A stretch of DNA of 64,000 nt. Origin: Pseudonocardia sp. MH-G8. Its GTDB lineage: Bacteria > Actinomycetota > Actinomycetes > Mycobacteriales > Pseudonocardiaceae. The notes below the pieces were generated by a model. The model saw nothing but the letters and a program-made list of their open reading frames with translations. It was not told the origin of the DNA and made no database searches. The position numbers were made by a program, and so were the translations under genes. Every line of letters starts with the position of its first letter. Within the stretch, counting starts at the first letter, position 1. Below are positions 1-8,497 of the stretch, piece after piece. The stretch is from positions 62,001 to 126,000 of the forward strand of contig NZ_NKYF01000008.1 in NCBI RefSeq assembly GCF_002262885.1, given 5' to 3'.

Positions 1-909
1 TACCGCCCGGACGGCGTGGACATCGAGCCCACGGCCGTGGACCCGGAGGTCGAGAAGGTCGTCGTCACCGCGAGCCTCGACACGGGCACGTTCGGCGCCC
101 TCGGGGCGCTGCGCCTGGACGTCGCGGTGGGTGGCGAGCCGGTGGCCGTGTTCGAGCCCGGCGGGCTCGGTGCCGAGACGGCGCTGCTGTGCGTGGAGGT
201 CTACCGCCGTGACCGGCAGTGGAAGGTGCGCGCGGTGGGGCAGGGGTACGCCTCCGGGCTGGCGGGCATCGCCACCGACTTCGGCATCACCGTCGACGAC
301 GAACCGGCGCCCGTGCAGACGTCGAAGGTCACCCTCGACAAGGGCAGGGTGTCGCTCGAGAAGCGCCAGACCGTCTCCCTGACCAAGGGTGGTGCCCCGG
401 CGCTGCGCCGCGTCGCGATGGGTCTGGGCTGGGACCCGGCGGCGCGCGGGCGAAGCGTCGACCTGGACGCCTCGGCGATCCTCGTCGGCACCGACGGGCG
501 AAAGGCCGACGCCGTCTGGTTCATGAGCAAACAGGCCCTCGGCGCCACGGTGCAGCACTCCGGCGACAACCTCACCGGGCACGGGGCGGGTGACGACGAG
601 ACGATCACGGTGGACCTCGCAGGGCTGCCGGACAGCATTGCGGCGATCGTGTTCGTCGTGAACTCGTTCCAAGGGCAGGAGTTCACGGCCGTGGCGGGGG
701 CGTACTGCCGGCTGGTCGACCTCGCGTCCGGGTCCGAGATCGTCCGGTTCGACCTGACCGAGTCGGCGCCGCGCACCGGAGTGGTGATGAGCGTCCTGCG
801 CCGGGCGGGCGCGGCCTGGGAGATGACCGCGATCGGCGAGTTCCACGACGGCCGCAGCGCCCGGTCGATGTTCGGCGTGGCGGAGGACGTGGTGCGCGGG
901 CTCACCTGA
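1..909 (+). CDS. TerD-family protein, tandem TerD domains, 5' end outside window
   Basis: The reading frame is open from base 1, so the true start lies upstream and 302 residues are visible. The first ~95 residues look like the second half of one TerD domain (RAVGQGYASGLAGIA near residue 80). Residues ~105-295 form a complete second TerD domain with GLGWDP, a TGHGAGDDE acidic loop expected to bind calcium, and a FNVNSFQGQ-like strand (VVNSFQGQEF). TerD proteins belong to the tellurite/stress-response group and are cytoplasmic calcium-binding proteins of poorly defined function. A GTG at 16 could be called as a start but would leave an incomplete first domain. No other ter gene is visible because the window begins here. 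Confidence 0.85.
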   Translation, partial: YRPDGVDIEPTAVDPEVEKVVVTASLDTGTFGALGALRLDVAVGGEPVAVFEPGGLGAETALLCVEVYRRDRQWKVRAVGQGYASGLAGIATDFGITVDDEPAPVQTSKVTLDKGRVSLEKRQTVSLTKGGAPALRRVAMGLGWDPAARGRSVDLDASAILVGTDGRKADAVWFMSKQALGATVQHSGDNLTGHGAGDDETITVDLAGLPDSIAAIVFVVNSFQGQEFTAVAGAYCRLVDLASGSEIVRFDLTESAPRTGVVMSVLRRAGAAWEMTAIGEFHDGRSARSMFGVAEDVVRGLT

Positions 910-995
910 TCCATCGATCAGTGCGCACAGTTTGACGGTTCAGACCCGGGGTGCCACCGTCAGGAGATCCCTCCCTCAGTGTCGAGAGGATCATG

Positions 996-1808
996 ATGGC
1001 GACCGCGAACAAGGTGAGCGTGATCCCCTGCGGAGCGATGACGGCCGACTTGACCTGGCTGTTGCTCAAGCCGGGACGCTCGATCACCGACCGCAACCAC
1101 AAGGACGGCCCGGCGCCCTGGGTCGACGTCCCCAGCCACTGCGTGCTGGTGGAGACCGACGAGGGCAAGCTGCTGTGGGACACGAGCTGCCCGCGTGACT
1201 GGGAGGAGCGCTGGGGCCCGACGGGGCTGCAGGACTTCTTCCCCTACGACCACGTGAGCGAGGAGGAGTACCTCGACTCCCGGCTCCACCAGATGGGCGT
1301 GGGCCTCGACGAGATCGACTACGTCGTCCTGTCGCACCTGCACTTCGACCACGCGGGCAACGCGCAGATGTTCAAGGACACGAACGCGAAGCTGGTCTGC
1401 AACCAGCGGGAGAAGGACTTCGCGTTCGGGTTCGAGGGCCTGTTCACCGGCGCGCACCTCAAGACCGACTACGAGGGCCTCGCGTTCGAGACCGTCAGCG
1501 GCGACACCGACTTCCTCCCCGGCGTGCGGCTGATCGAGACGCCCGGCCACACCGTCGGCACCATGTCGATGCAGGTGGACCTGCCCGACTCGGGCACGAT
1601 GATCTTCACCTCCGACGCGGTGTACATGGGCGAGAGCTACGGGCCGCCCGCCACTCCGGCCGCCATCGTCAACAACCTCGAGGACTTCTACTCCTCGGTG
1701 GAGAAGCTGCGCGGCATCCAGGAACAGACCGGCGCCACGATGGTGTTCGGCCACGACGCCGAGCAGATCCACCAGCTACGGGTCGCACCGGAGGGCTCCT
1801 ACACATGA
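996..1808 (+). CDS. Metallo-beta-lactamase-fold lactonase (AHL / gamma-butyrolactone lactonase type)
   Basis: A 270-residue metallo-hydrolase. HLHFDH (residues 114-119) is the HxHxDH dinuclear metal motif. TPGHTVG supplies another His, the TSDAVY Asp follows, and FGHDAE supplies the last His. The layout and the C-terminal LRG...GATMVFGHD region resemble the AhlD/AttM (BlcC) lactonases, which open N-acyl homoserine lactones or gamma-butyrolactone. ATG 996 is preceded by GAGAGGA; ATG 993 is an alternative, and an upstream GTG would lack a good ribosome-binding site. The stop overlaps the next start (ATGA), so it is translationally coupled to a hydroxyacid dehydrogenase. That context favours gamma-butyrolactone as substrate; quorum quenching cannot be excluded. 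Confidence 0.85.
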   Translation: MATANKVSVIPCGAMTADLTWLLLKPGRSITDRNHKDGPAPWVDVPSHCVLVETDEGKLLWDTSCPRDWEERWGPTGLQDFFPYDHVSEEEYLDSRLHQMGVGLDEIDYVVLSHLHFDHAGNAQMFKDTNAKLVCNQREKDFAFGFEGLFTGAHLKTDYEGLAFETVSGDTDFLPGVRLIETPGHTVGTMSMQVDLPDSGTMIFTSDAVYMGESYGPPATPAAIVNNLEDFYSSVEKLRGIQEQTGATMVFGHDAEQIHQLRVAPEGSYT

Positions 1809-3094
1809 CCGATGTCGATCTCACCGAGGAAACCATCTTCACCTGGGGCGCGCCGCCGCTGAAGTTCGGTGCGGGCGCCTCCGACGAGGTCGGTTTCGAG
1901 ATGTCGGGCTATGGCGTGCGGCGGGTGCTGATCGTCACCGACCCGGGCATCCACGCCATCGGCATCCCCGAGCGCATCGCCGACAACCTGCGCCGCTACG
2001 ACATCCAGGCGGAGATCTTCGACGGCGTCCACGTCGAGCCCACCGACGACTCGATGAACAAGGCCACCGAGTACGCCCGTGCCCAGGGTCCGTGGGACGG
2101 CTTCGTGGCGGTCGGGGGCGGGTCGGCGATCGACACGGCCAAGGCCATCAACCTGCTCACCAGCCACCCCGGCGAGCTGATGGACTACATCAACAAGCCG
2201 ATCGGGGGCGCGAAGACGCCGCCCGGGCAGCTCAAGCCGCTCGTCGCCATCCCGACCACGGCCGGCACCGGCTCGGAGTCCACGGCCATGTGCGTGCTGG
2301 ACATCCTGTCGATGAAGGTCAAGACCGGGATCAGCCACTGGCGGCTGCGGCCCACCCTCGCGGTGATCGACCCGCTGCTGACCATGTCGCTGCCGCCCGA
2401 GGTCACGGCGGCGTCCGGGATGGACATCGTCTGCCACGCGCTCGAGTCGTACACGGCGCGCTGGTACACCACCTTCGACCGCAAGAAGCCCGAGGAACGG
2501 GTCACCTACTGCGGCTCGAACCCGGTGTCGGACCTGTGGTGCGAGAAGTCGATGGCGCTGCTCGCGCAGTCGTTCCGGGACGCGGTGCACCGCGGCGCCG
2601 ACGACGTCGAGGCGCGGTCGAACATGATGATGGCCGCGACGTTCGCCGGCATGGGCTTCGGCAACTCCGGCGTGCACATCCCGCACGCCAACGCCTACCC
2701 GATCGCCGGGATGGTGAAGGACTACCGGCCCGTCGGCTACCCGCAGGAGGAGCCGATGGTGCCGCACGGCCAGTCCGTGTCGCTGACGGCGCCGGAGGCG
2801 TTCCGGTTCTCCTTCGACAGCGCCCCCGACCGGCACCTGAGGGCCGCGGCGATGCTCGACCCGCGGGCGGACAAGGTCAACGACGCGCGCGAGCAGCTCC
2901 CGTCGGTGCTGGTCTCGCTGATGCGCGACATCGGGATCCCGAACGGCATCGGCGGTGTCGGCTACACCGAGGCCGACGTGCCCGACCTGGTCCCCGGCAC
3001 GATGAAGCAGCAGCGGCTGCTCGCCACCTGCCCGCGGACCCCCACAGAGGACGACATCGCCGACATCCTCACGAAGTCCGTCGAGAACTGGTAG
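1805..3094 (+). CDS. Hydroxyacid-oxoacid transhydrogenase-like iron-containing alcohol dehydrogenase
   Basis: A 429-residue group III iron-dependent alcohol dehydrogenase. It has the GGGSAIDTAK nucleotide-binding signature, TTAGTGSE, and metal ligands expected in GMDIVCHALESYTA (Asp, His), HIPHANAYPI and VPHGQSV. Segments such as CHALESYTA, GSNPVSD, ATFAGMGFGNSGVH and VPHGQSVSLTAP match the mitochondrial ADHFE1 (HOT) family more closely than methanol dehydrogenases. HOT enzymes oxidise gamma-hydroxybutyrate to succinate semialdehyde while reducing 2-oxoglutarate. It overlaps the lactonase by ATGA and lies three bases before the zinc-ribbon gene, so the three form one operon. The substrate is inferred from family and neighbour. 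Confidence 0.88.
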   Translation: MTDVDLTEETIFTWGAPPLKFGAGASDEVGFEMSGYGVRRVLIVTDPGIHAIGIPERIADNLRRYDIQAEIFDGVHVEPTDDSMNKATEYARAQGPWDGFVAVGGGSAIDTAKAINLLTSHPGELMDYINKPIGGAKTPPGQLKPLVAIPTTAGTGSESTAMCVLDILSMKVKTGISHWRLRPTLAVIDPLLTMSLPPEVTAASGMDIVCHALESYTARWYTTFDRKKPEERVTYCGSNPVSDLWCEKSMALLAQSFRDAVHRGADDVEARSNMMMAATFAGMGFGNSGVHIPHANAYPIAGMVKDYRPVGYPQEEPMVPHGQSVSLTAPEAFRFSFDSAPDRHLRAAAMLDPRADKVNDAREQLPSVLVSLMRDIGIPNGIGGVGYTEADVPDLVPGTMKQQRLLATCPRTPTEDDIADILTKSVENW

Positions 3095-3097
3095 CAG

Positions 3098-3556
3098 ATG
3101 CCGATCTACGTCTACCGCTGCGAGTGCGGCGAGCGGTTCGAGCGGCTCGTCCCGCTCGACGCACCCGCGCCGGGCTGCCCGGCGTGCGGCGGCAGCAGCC
3201 AGAAGATCCCGGCCGGCCCCAGCCTCCTGGGCCAGGCGAACGCCGGTCTGGCGAAGGAGCAGATGCCGCAGACGTGGCGCGGCACGCACGAGGGCAGCCG
3301 GGAGTACGTCACCGGCTTGCGGCGCCAGTGGGACCGGCGCCAGCGGCTGGAGGCGAAGCACCCGGAGCTGGCGGGCGACCAGCGGCCGATCATCGCGCAC
3401 GAGGGCCGCTTCCACGGAGCACCGCTGCGGGCGGGCGACCCGATGCCCGGGGCGACGACGGGCCACGGACATGGCCATGGCCACGGCCACGATGCACCCA
3501 AGCCCCTACCCCCACCCCCCGCCTCCGGCGAGAGTTCAGGAAAGCCACTTTCCTGA
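3098..3556 (+). CDS. FmdB-type zinc ribbon protein with His-rich C-terminal tail
   Basis: A 152-residue protein. Residues 1-45 form an FmdB zinc ribbon (C8-x-C10 and C27-x2-C30, beginning MPIYVYRCECG). The middle is charged. A tail near residues 120-130 alternates Gly and His (GHGHGHGHGH), followed by a proline run. FmdB proteins are annotated as putative regulators of C1 or amide metabolism without a firm biochemical role; the His tail suggests metal binding or delivery. It starts three bases after the transhydrogenase stop, so it may serve that metalloenzyme (inference). Its last seven codons are formed by a palindromic element, so the original C-terminus may have been altered. Confidence 0.75.
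   Translation: MPIYVYRCECGERFERLVPLDAPAPGCPACGGSSQKIPAGPSLLGQANAGLAKEQMPQTWRGTHEGSREYVTGLRRQWDRRQRLEAKHPELAGDQRPIIAHEGRFHGAPLRAGDPMPGATTGHGHGHGHGHDAPKPLPPPPASGESSGKPLS
3536..3556. terminator. Perfect 9-bp stem-loop overlapping the stop codon of the zinc-ribbon gene
   Basis: TCAGGAAAG at 3536-3544 pairs perfectly with CTTTCCTGA at 3548-3556 around a CCA loop. The stop codon lies inside the right arm. The stem is less GC-rich than its surroundings and probably ends the three-gene operon. No long T-run follows. Confidence 0.6.
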
Positions 3557-3630
3557 CCCCCCGCGCGGCCGCTCGGGTGGGTGACCTACCTCGCCGGTAG
3601 TACCACCTCCGCGCCGGGTAGACAGGCACC

Positions 3631-4458
3631 ATGTCGCAGGTACCGAACATCCGTCTCAACAACGGCGTGCAGATCCCGCAGTTCGGGTTCGGCGTCTTCC
3701 AGATCGAGCCGAGCGAGACGGCCGGGGTCGTGCGCGCGGCGTTCGATGCCGGCTACCGCCACATCGACACCGCGCAGGGGTACGGCAACGAGGAGGGCGT
3801 CGGGCAGGCGGTCCGGGAGTCCGGGCTGTCGCGCGAGGAGGTGTTCGTCACCACCAAGCTCAACAACCCCCGGCACGGCTACGACGAGGCCATCACCGCG
3901 CTCGACGAGAGCCTGGAGAAGCTGGGCCTCGAGTACGTCGACCTCTTCCTGATCCACTGGCCGCGGCCGCAGGCCGACCTCTACGTGGAGACGTGGCGCG
4001 CCTTCGAGAAGATCGCGTCCGACGGCAGGGCGCGCTCGATCGGCGTCTCGAACTTCCAGGTGCCGCACCTCGAGCGGCTGGCGGCCGAGACGGGCACCGT
4101 GCCGGCCGTGAACCAGATCGAGCTGCACCCGCTGCTGGCGCAGGAGCAGCTGCGTGCCTACCACCGCGAGCACGGCATCGCGACCGAGGCCTGGAGCCCG
4201 ATCGGCAAGGGCCGTGAGCTGCTGCAGGACGAGCGGCTCGTCTCGCTCGCCGAGAAGTACGGGAAGAGCCCCGCGCAGATCGTGCTGCGCTGGCACATCC
4301 AGCTGGACAACATCGTGTTCCCGAAGTCGGTCACGCCGTCGCGGATCCGCGAGAACATCGAGGTGTTCGACTTCGAGCTCAGCGCCGACGACGTCGCGAC
4401 GATCGACGAGCTCGACAACGGCACGCGGCTCGGTCCCGACCCGGACACCTTCGGCTGA
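3631..4458 (+). CDS. Aldo/keto reductase (2,5-diketo-D-gluconate reductase-like)
   Basis: A 275-residue (beta/alpha)8 NADPH-dependent oxidoreductase of the AKR superfamily. The catalytic tetrad is visible: Asp and Tyr in HIDTAQGYGNE, Lys in VTTKLNN, His in LIHWP. The cofactor-binding FPKSVTPSRIREN is near residue 230. Length and motifs fit the AKR5 group, which reduces 2,5-diketogluconate, methylglyoxal and other small carbonyls; the natural substrate cannot be read from sequence. It follows the zinc-ribbon gene after about 75 bp containing a stem-loop, so it is probably a separate unit. Confidence 0.88.
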   Translation: MSQVPNIRLNNGVQIPQFGFGVFQIEPSETAGVVRAAFDAGYRHIDTAQGYGNEEGVGQAVRESGLSREEVFVTTKLNNPRHGYDEAITALDESLEKLGLEYVDLFLIHWPRPQADLYVETWRAFEKIASDGRARSIGVSNFQVPHLERLAAETGTVPAVNQIELHPLLAQEQLRAYHREHGIATEAWSPIGKGRELLQDERLVSLAEKYGKSPAQIVLRWHIQLDNIVFPKSVTPSRIRENIEVFDFELSADDVATIDELDNGTRLGPDPDTFG

Positions 4459-4506
4459 CCCACCCCACCGTGCGAGCCGCGCCGGGCACGCCTACCGTGG
4501 CGCGGC

Positions 4507-4830
4507 ATGTTGGCAATCACCGATGTCGCGGCCGAAGCCATCAAGACACTGACCACTGATGCCGAGCTGCCCGACGGAGGCGGGCTGCGCATCTCGGCCC
4601 CCGACCCCGAGCAGGGACTGGAGCTGTCCCTCGCGGGTCAGCCCGGCACCGACGACGTCGTGCTGGCAGGCGACGGGGTGAGCGTCTTCCTCGAGCCCGT
4701 CGTGGCGCAGGTCCTGGAGGACAAGGTGCTCGACGTGCAGCCGGTGGCCGGTGCCGATGGCGAGCAGGAGCTGCGGTTCGCCATCGGAGTCCAGGAGCAG
4801 CCGGAGCAGTCGGAGCAGCCGCAGGCCTGA
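4507..4830 (+). CDS. HesB/IscA-like small protein lacking cysteines
   Basis: A 107-residue acidic protein with the beta-rich outline of the HesB/IscA (A-type Fe-S carrier) family: MLAITDVAAEAIKTL at the N-terminus, GLRIS, and FLEPVVAQVLEDKVLDV. It contains no cysteine at all, so the three conserved Fe-S ligands are missing and it cannot act as a classical A-type carrier. Actinobacteria carry related cysteine-less proteins of unknown role. The C-terminus is Gln/Glu/Pro-rich. It is a single gene, closed downstream by a strong hairpin. Confidence 0.7.
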   Translation: MLAITDVAAEAIKTLTTDAELPDGGGLRISAPDPEQGLELSLAGQPGTDDVVLAGDGVSVFLEPVVAQVLEDKVLDVQPVAGADGEQELRFAIGVQEQPEQSEQPQA

Positions 4831-4850
4831 CCCGTAAACCCACGATCGTC

Positions 4851-4900
4851 CCGCGGGGCGGTCCCGCCGGCACCACTCGGTCGGCGGGGCCGCCCCGCGG
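4851..4900. terminator. Strong GC-rich hairpin terminator
   Basis: A 19-base arm at 4851-4869 pairs with 4882-4900 with one mismatch around a 12-base loop. It lies between the HesB-like gene and the beta-mannosidase gene and should separate their transcription. Confidence 0.75.
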
Positions 4901-4952
4901 TCGTGTCCGCTCCTTGTTCGAGGTGAACCGGTTGAGTAGCGTCCGCCCCGTG

Positions 4953-7454
4953 ATGCGCGACGATCTCGGCAACGTCCACGAGGCCTCCAACTCACTGCGG
5001 CACGTGGGGCTGACCAGCGGCTGCGGTGTCGACTGGGCCGTGCAGGCCGGGGCCGGGCCCGTTCCGGCCGAGCTCGCCGCGCTGCGGTCCGCGCAGCCCG
5101 CGACGGTGCCGGGTGAGGTGCACACCGACCTCATGGCCGCGGGCGTCGTCCCGGACGTCTTCGACGGCGACAACGAGAGCGCGCTCGCCTGGATCGGGCG
5201 CACCGACTGGACCTACCGGGCCGAGTTCGGCTGGAAGCCCGACGGCGCGGCGCGTCAGGAGCTGGTCGCCGAGGGCCTCGACACGATCGCCACCGTCTCC
5301 CTCAACGGCACGGAGCTGGGCCGAACCGCCAACCAGCACCGCACGCACCGCTTCGACGTCACCGGTGTCCTGCAGGCCGGCACGAACGAGCTCGTGATCG
5401 CGTTCGCCGCCCCGGTGGACGCCGCGGAGCGGCTGTCGCAGGAGATCGGGCCGCGGCCGTACGTCAACCAGCACCCGTACAACGCCATCCGCAAGATGGC
5501 GAGCAACTACGGCTGGGACTGGGGCCCGGACGTCGCCGGCGTCGGGGTCTGGAAGCCGATCCGCATCGAGTCCTGGAGCGACGTGCGCATCGCCTCGGTG
5601 CGCCCCCTGGCGAGCGTCGACGGCGAGCGCGGTGTGCTGGACGCGCACGTCGAGCTGGCCTGGACCGACGCTCCCGGCACCGCGGCGGCCACCGTCACCG
5701 TGCAGATCGGTGAGGCCACCGCCACCGCCACCGTCCCGGCCGGACAGACGTCGGTGCTGGTCACCGCCGTTGTCGAGGACGTGCGGCGGTGGTGGGCGCG
5801 CGGGCACGGCGAGCAGCCGCTCTACCCCGTCGGCGTGGAGGTGAGCGGCGCAGGCGGTGTCGCGGACACCTGGGACGGCCGCGTCGGTTTCCGCACGGTG
5901 ACGCTCGACGTCGCCCCCGACGAGCACGGCGAGCCGTTCACGATCGCGGTCAACGGCGAGCCGGTGTACGTCCGCGGCGCCAACTGGATCCCCGACGACG
6001 CGTTCGTCACCCGCCTCACGTCGGAGACCTACCGGCGCGGCGTCACCGACGCCGTCGACGCGGGCATGAACCTGCTGCGCGTGTGGGGCGGCGGGATCTA
6101 CGAGAGCGAGCACTTCTACCGCGCCTGCGACGAGCTGGGTGTGCTGGTCTGGCAGGACTTCCTGTTCGCCTGCGCCGCGTACGCCGAGGAGGAGCCGCTG
6201 CGCGGCGAGGTCGAGGCGGAGGCGCGGGAGGCCGTCACGCGGCTGTCGCAGCACGCGAGCCTGGCACTGTGGAACGGCTGCAACGAGAACATCTGGGGCT
6301 ACGCGGAGTGGGGGTGGCGCCGTCCGCTCGCCGGCCGGTCCTGGGGCGCGGGCTACTACATGGACGTGCTGCCGGGGATCGTCGCCGAGCTCGACCCGCG
6401 CACGCCGTACTCGCCCGGCAGCCCGTACTCGTTCAGCCCGTTCCTGCACCCGAACGACGCGCGCAGCGCAACCATGCACCTCTGGGACGTGTGGAACCAG
6501 GTCGACTACGCCGTCTACCGCGACCACGAGCCCCGCTTCGCCGCCGAGTTCGGGTTCCAGGGTCCGCCCGCCTGGTCGACGCTGACGTCCGTGGTGCACG
6601 ACGAGCCGCTCGACCCGTACGGCCCGCAGATGCTCGTGCACCAGAAGGCCGCCGACGGCAACGGCAAGCTGGAGCGCGGGCTCGGCGCGCACCTGCCGCG
6701 CTGGCGTGACATCGACGAGTGGCATTGGTCCACGCAGCTCAACCAGGCCCGCGCCGTGGGCTTCGGCATCGAGCACTTCCGCAGCCTGTTCCCGCATAAC
6801 ACGGGCTCGGTGGTCTGGCAGCTCAACGACAACTGGCCGGTGATCTCCTGGGCGGCGGTCGACGGCCACGGCATCCGCAAGCCGCTCTGGTACGTGCTGC
6901 GCCGCGTCTACGCCGACACGCTCGTCACCGTCCAGCCCCGCGACGGGGTGCCGGTGCTCGTGGTGCACAACGACTCGCCGCGGGAGTGGTCGGCGCAGCT
7001 CACCGTCGCCCGGCGGCGCACCGGCACCGGGAGCGCGGTGCTCGCGAGCGAGACGCTGCCCGTCACGGTCGGTGCCCGCAGCGCGGTGACGGTGCCGCTG
7101 CCGACCGCGCTCGCCACCCCCGACGACCCTGCGGCGGAGTTCCTCCAGGTCGGCGCGGACACGTTCTGGTACTTCCGGGAGGACCCCGAGCTGGAGCTGG
7201 TGCCCACGGCCGACGCCGTCACCGTGGAGGTCGACGGCGGCGACGTGCGCGTCACAGCGACGGCGCTGGTCAAGGACCTGTGCCTGTTCCCGGACCGGCT
7301 CGACGCCGCGGCGCGGGTCGACTCCGGCATGGTCACGCTCGTCGCCGGCGGGAGCCACGTCTTCACGGTGACGGGCGCTGATGTGGACGTGGCGGCGTTG
7401 GCGTGCCGACCGGTGCTGCGCGCCGCGAACGACCTGACTCGTCCACTCATCTGA
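4953..7454 (+). CDS. Beta-mannosidase, glycoside hydrolase family 2
   Basis: About 833 residues. The order is an N-terminal GH2 sugar-binding domain (SLNGTELGRT), an immunoglobulin-like domain, the TIM barrel, and C-terminal beta domains. The acid/base Glu is E445 in WNGCNEN and the nucleophile is E532 in AAEFGFQG. VWGGGIYE and WQDFLFACAAY fit beta-mannosidases rather than beta-galactosidases. It would cleave terminal beta-mannose from manno-oligosaccharides. No signal peptide is seen, so it is probably cytoplasmic. The start is uncertain: ATG 4953 (GTG 4950) is called, but TTG 4932 with GAGGTG upstream, or TTG 4914, are possible. An aldo/keto reductase follows after 31 bp. Confidence 0.88.
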   Translation: MRDDLGNVHEASNSLRHVGLTSGCGVDWAVQAGAGPVPAELAALRSAQPATVPGEVHTDLMAAGVVPDVFDGDNESALAWIGRTDWTYRAEFGWKPDGAARQELVAEGLDTIATVSLNGTELGRTANQHRTHRFDVTGVLQAGTNELVIAFAAPVDAAERLSQEIGPRPYVNQHPYNAIRKMASNYGWDWGPDVAGVGVWKPIRIESWSDVRIASVRPLASVDGERGVLDAHVELAWTDAPGTAAATVTVQIGEATATATVPAGQTSVLVTAVVEDVRRWWARGHGEQPLYPVGVEVSGAGGVADTWDGRVGFRTVTLDVAPDEHGEPFTIAVNGEPVYVRGANWIPDDAFVTRLTSETYRRGVTDAVDAGMNLLRVWGGGIYESEHFYRACDELGVLVWQDFLFACAAYAEEEPLRGEVEAEAREAVTRLSQHASLALWNGCNENIWGYAEWGWRRPLAGRSWGAGYYMDVLPGIVAELDPRTPYSPGSPYSFSPFLHPNDARSATMHLWDVWNQVDYAVYRDHEPRFAAEFGFQGPPAWSTLTSVVHDEPLDPYGPQMLVHQKAADGNGKLERGLGAHLPRWRDIDEWHWSTQLNQARAVGFGIEHFRSLFPHNTGSVVWQLNDNWPVISWAAVDGHGIRKPLWYVLRRVYADTLVTVQPRDGVPVLVVHNDSPREWSAQLTVARRRTGTGSAVLASETLPVTVGARSAVTVPLPTALATPDDPAAEFLQVGADTFWYFREDPELELVPTADAVTVEVDGGDVRVTATALVKDLCLFPDRLDAAARVDSGMVTLVAGGSHVFTVTGADVDVAALACRPVLRAANDLTRPLI

Positions 7455-7485
7455 CAAGTAGTCCGTCCGGGGCTACTGTTCGCAC

Positions 7486-8490
7486 GTGGAACACCGCTAC
7501 CTCGGCCGCTCCGGCCTCAAGGTCTCCGAGATCACCTACGGCAACTGGCTCACCCACGGCTCGCAGGTCGAGAACGACGCTGCCACCGCGTGCGTGCGCG
7601 CCGCCCTCGACGCCGGGATCACCACGTTCGACACCGCGGACGCCTACGCGAACGGCGCCGCCGAGACCGTGCTCGGTGAGGCGCTGAAGGGCGAGCGGCG
7701 CGCGTCGCTGGAGATCCTCACGAAGGTCTTCTGGCCCACCGGCCCGAAGGGCCCGAACGACTCGGGGCTCTCCCGCAAGCACATCATGGAGTCGATCGAC
7801 GGCAGCCTGCGCCGGCTGCAGACCGACTACGTCGACCTCTACCAGGCCCACCGCTTCGACGTGGAGACACCGCTCGAGGAGACGATGCAGGCGTTCGCCG
7901 ACGTCGTCCGCTCCGGCAAGGCGCTCTACATCGGTGTGAGCGAATGGACCGCGGCGCAGCTGCGCGACGGCCAGGCACTCGCGCAGGAGCTCGGCTTCCG
8001 CCTCGTGTCCAACCAGCCCCAGTACTCGATGCTGTGGCGGGTGATCGAGGGCGAGGTCGTGCCGGCCTCGGAGGAGCTGGGCGTCAGCCAGATCGTCTTC
8101 TCCCCGATCGCGCAGGGCGTGCTCACCGGCAAGTACCAGCCGGGTGCCGCGCCGCCTGCGGGTTCTCGTGCCACCGACGAGAAGGGTGGCGCCAACATGA
8201 TCAAGCGGTGGATGGACGACGACACGCTCACCCGCGTGCAGGCGCTCCAGCCGGTCGCCTCCGACCTCGGCCTCTCGATGGCCCAGCTCGCCGTGGCGTG
8301 GGTGCTGCAGAACGACAACGTCGCGAGCGCGATCATCGGCGCGAGCCGCCCCGCGCAGGTGGCCGACAACGTCGAGGCCAGCGGCGTACGCCTGGACCCG
8401 GAGGCGCTCAAGCGAGTGGACGAGGCCCTGGGCGAGAAGGTGGAGCGGGACGCGAGCAAGACGCAGAGCCCGCCGACCCGCCCGAGCTGA
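7486..8490 (+). CDS. Aldo/keto reductase, potassium-channel beta-subunit-like
   Basis: A 334-residue AKR. The tetrad is Asp/Tyr in TFDTADAYANG, Lys in ILTKVF and His in YQAHRFD. GVSEWTAAQL, SNQPQYSML, SPIAQGVLTGKY and IIGASRPAQVADN are typical of the YghZ/Kv-beta-like branch, which reduces small aldehydes and ketones with NADPH. The GTG start is 31 bp after the beta-mannosidase stop, so co-transcription is likely. It is convergent with the ABC-F gene and separated from it by a palindrome. Confidence 0.87.
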   Translation: MEHRYLGRSGLKVSEITYGNWLTHGSQVENDAATACVRAALDAGITTFDTADAYANGAAETVLGEALKGERRASLEILTKVFWPTGPKGPNDSGLSRKHIMESIDGSLRRLQTDYVDLYQAHRFDVETPLEETMQAFADVVRSGKALYIGVSEWTAAQLRDGQALAQELGFRLVSNQPQYSMLWRVIEGEVVPASEELGVSQIVFSPIAQGVLTGKYQPGAAPPAGSRATDEKGGANMIKRWMDDDTLTRVQALQPVASDLGLSMAQLAVAWVLQNDNVASAIIGASRPAQVADNVEASGVRLDPEALKRVDEALGEKVERDASKTQSPPTRPS

Positions 8491-8497
8491 CCGACGG

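Noticed and set aside
1805..3094. NDMA-dependent methanol dehydrogenase as identity of the iron-type dehydrogenase
   Set aside because: Methanol dehydrogenases of this superfamily have different N-terminal and metal-site sequences; conserved blocks here match the hydroxyacid-oxoacid transhydrogenase group.
4992..7457. Minus-strand frame of about 820 codons opposite the beta-mannosidase
   Set aside because: Same antisense artefact; the plus strand encodes a clear GH2 enzyme with catalytic residues.
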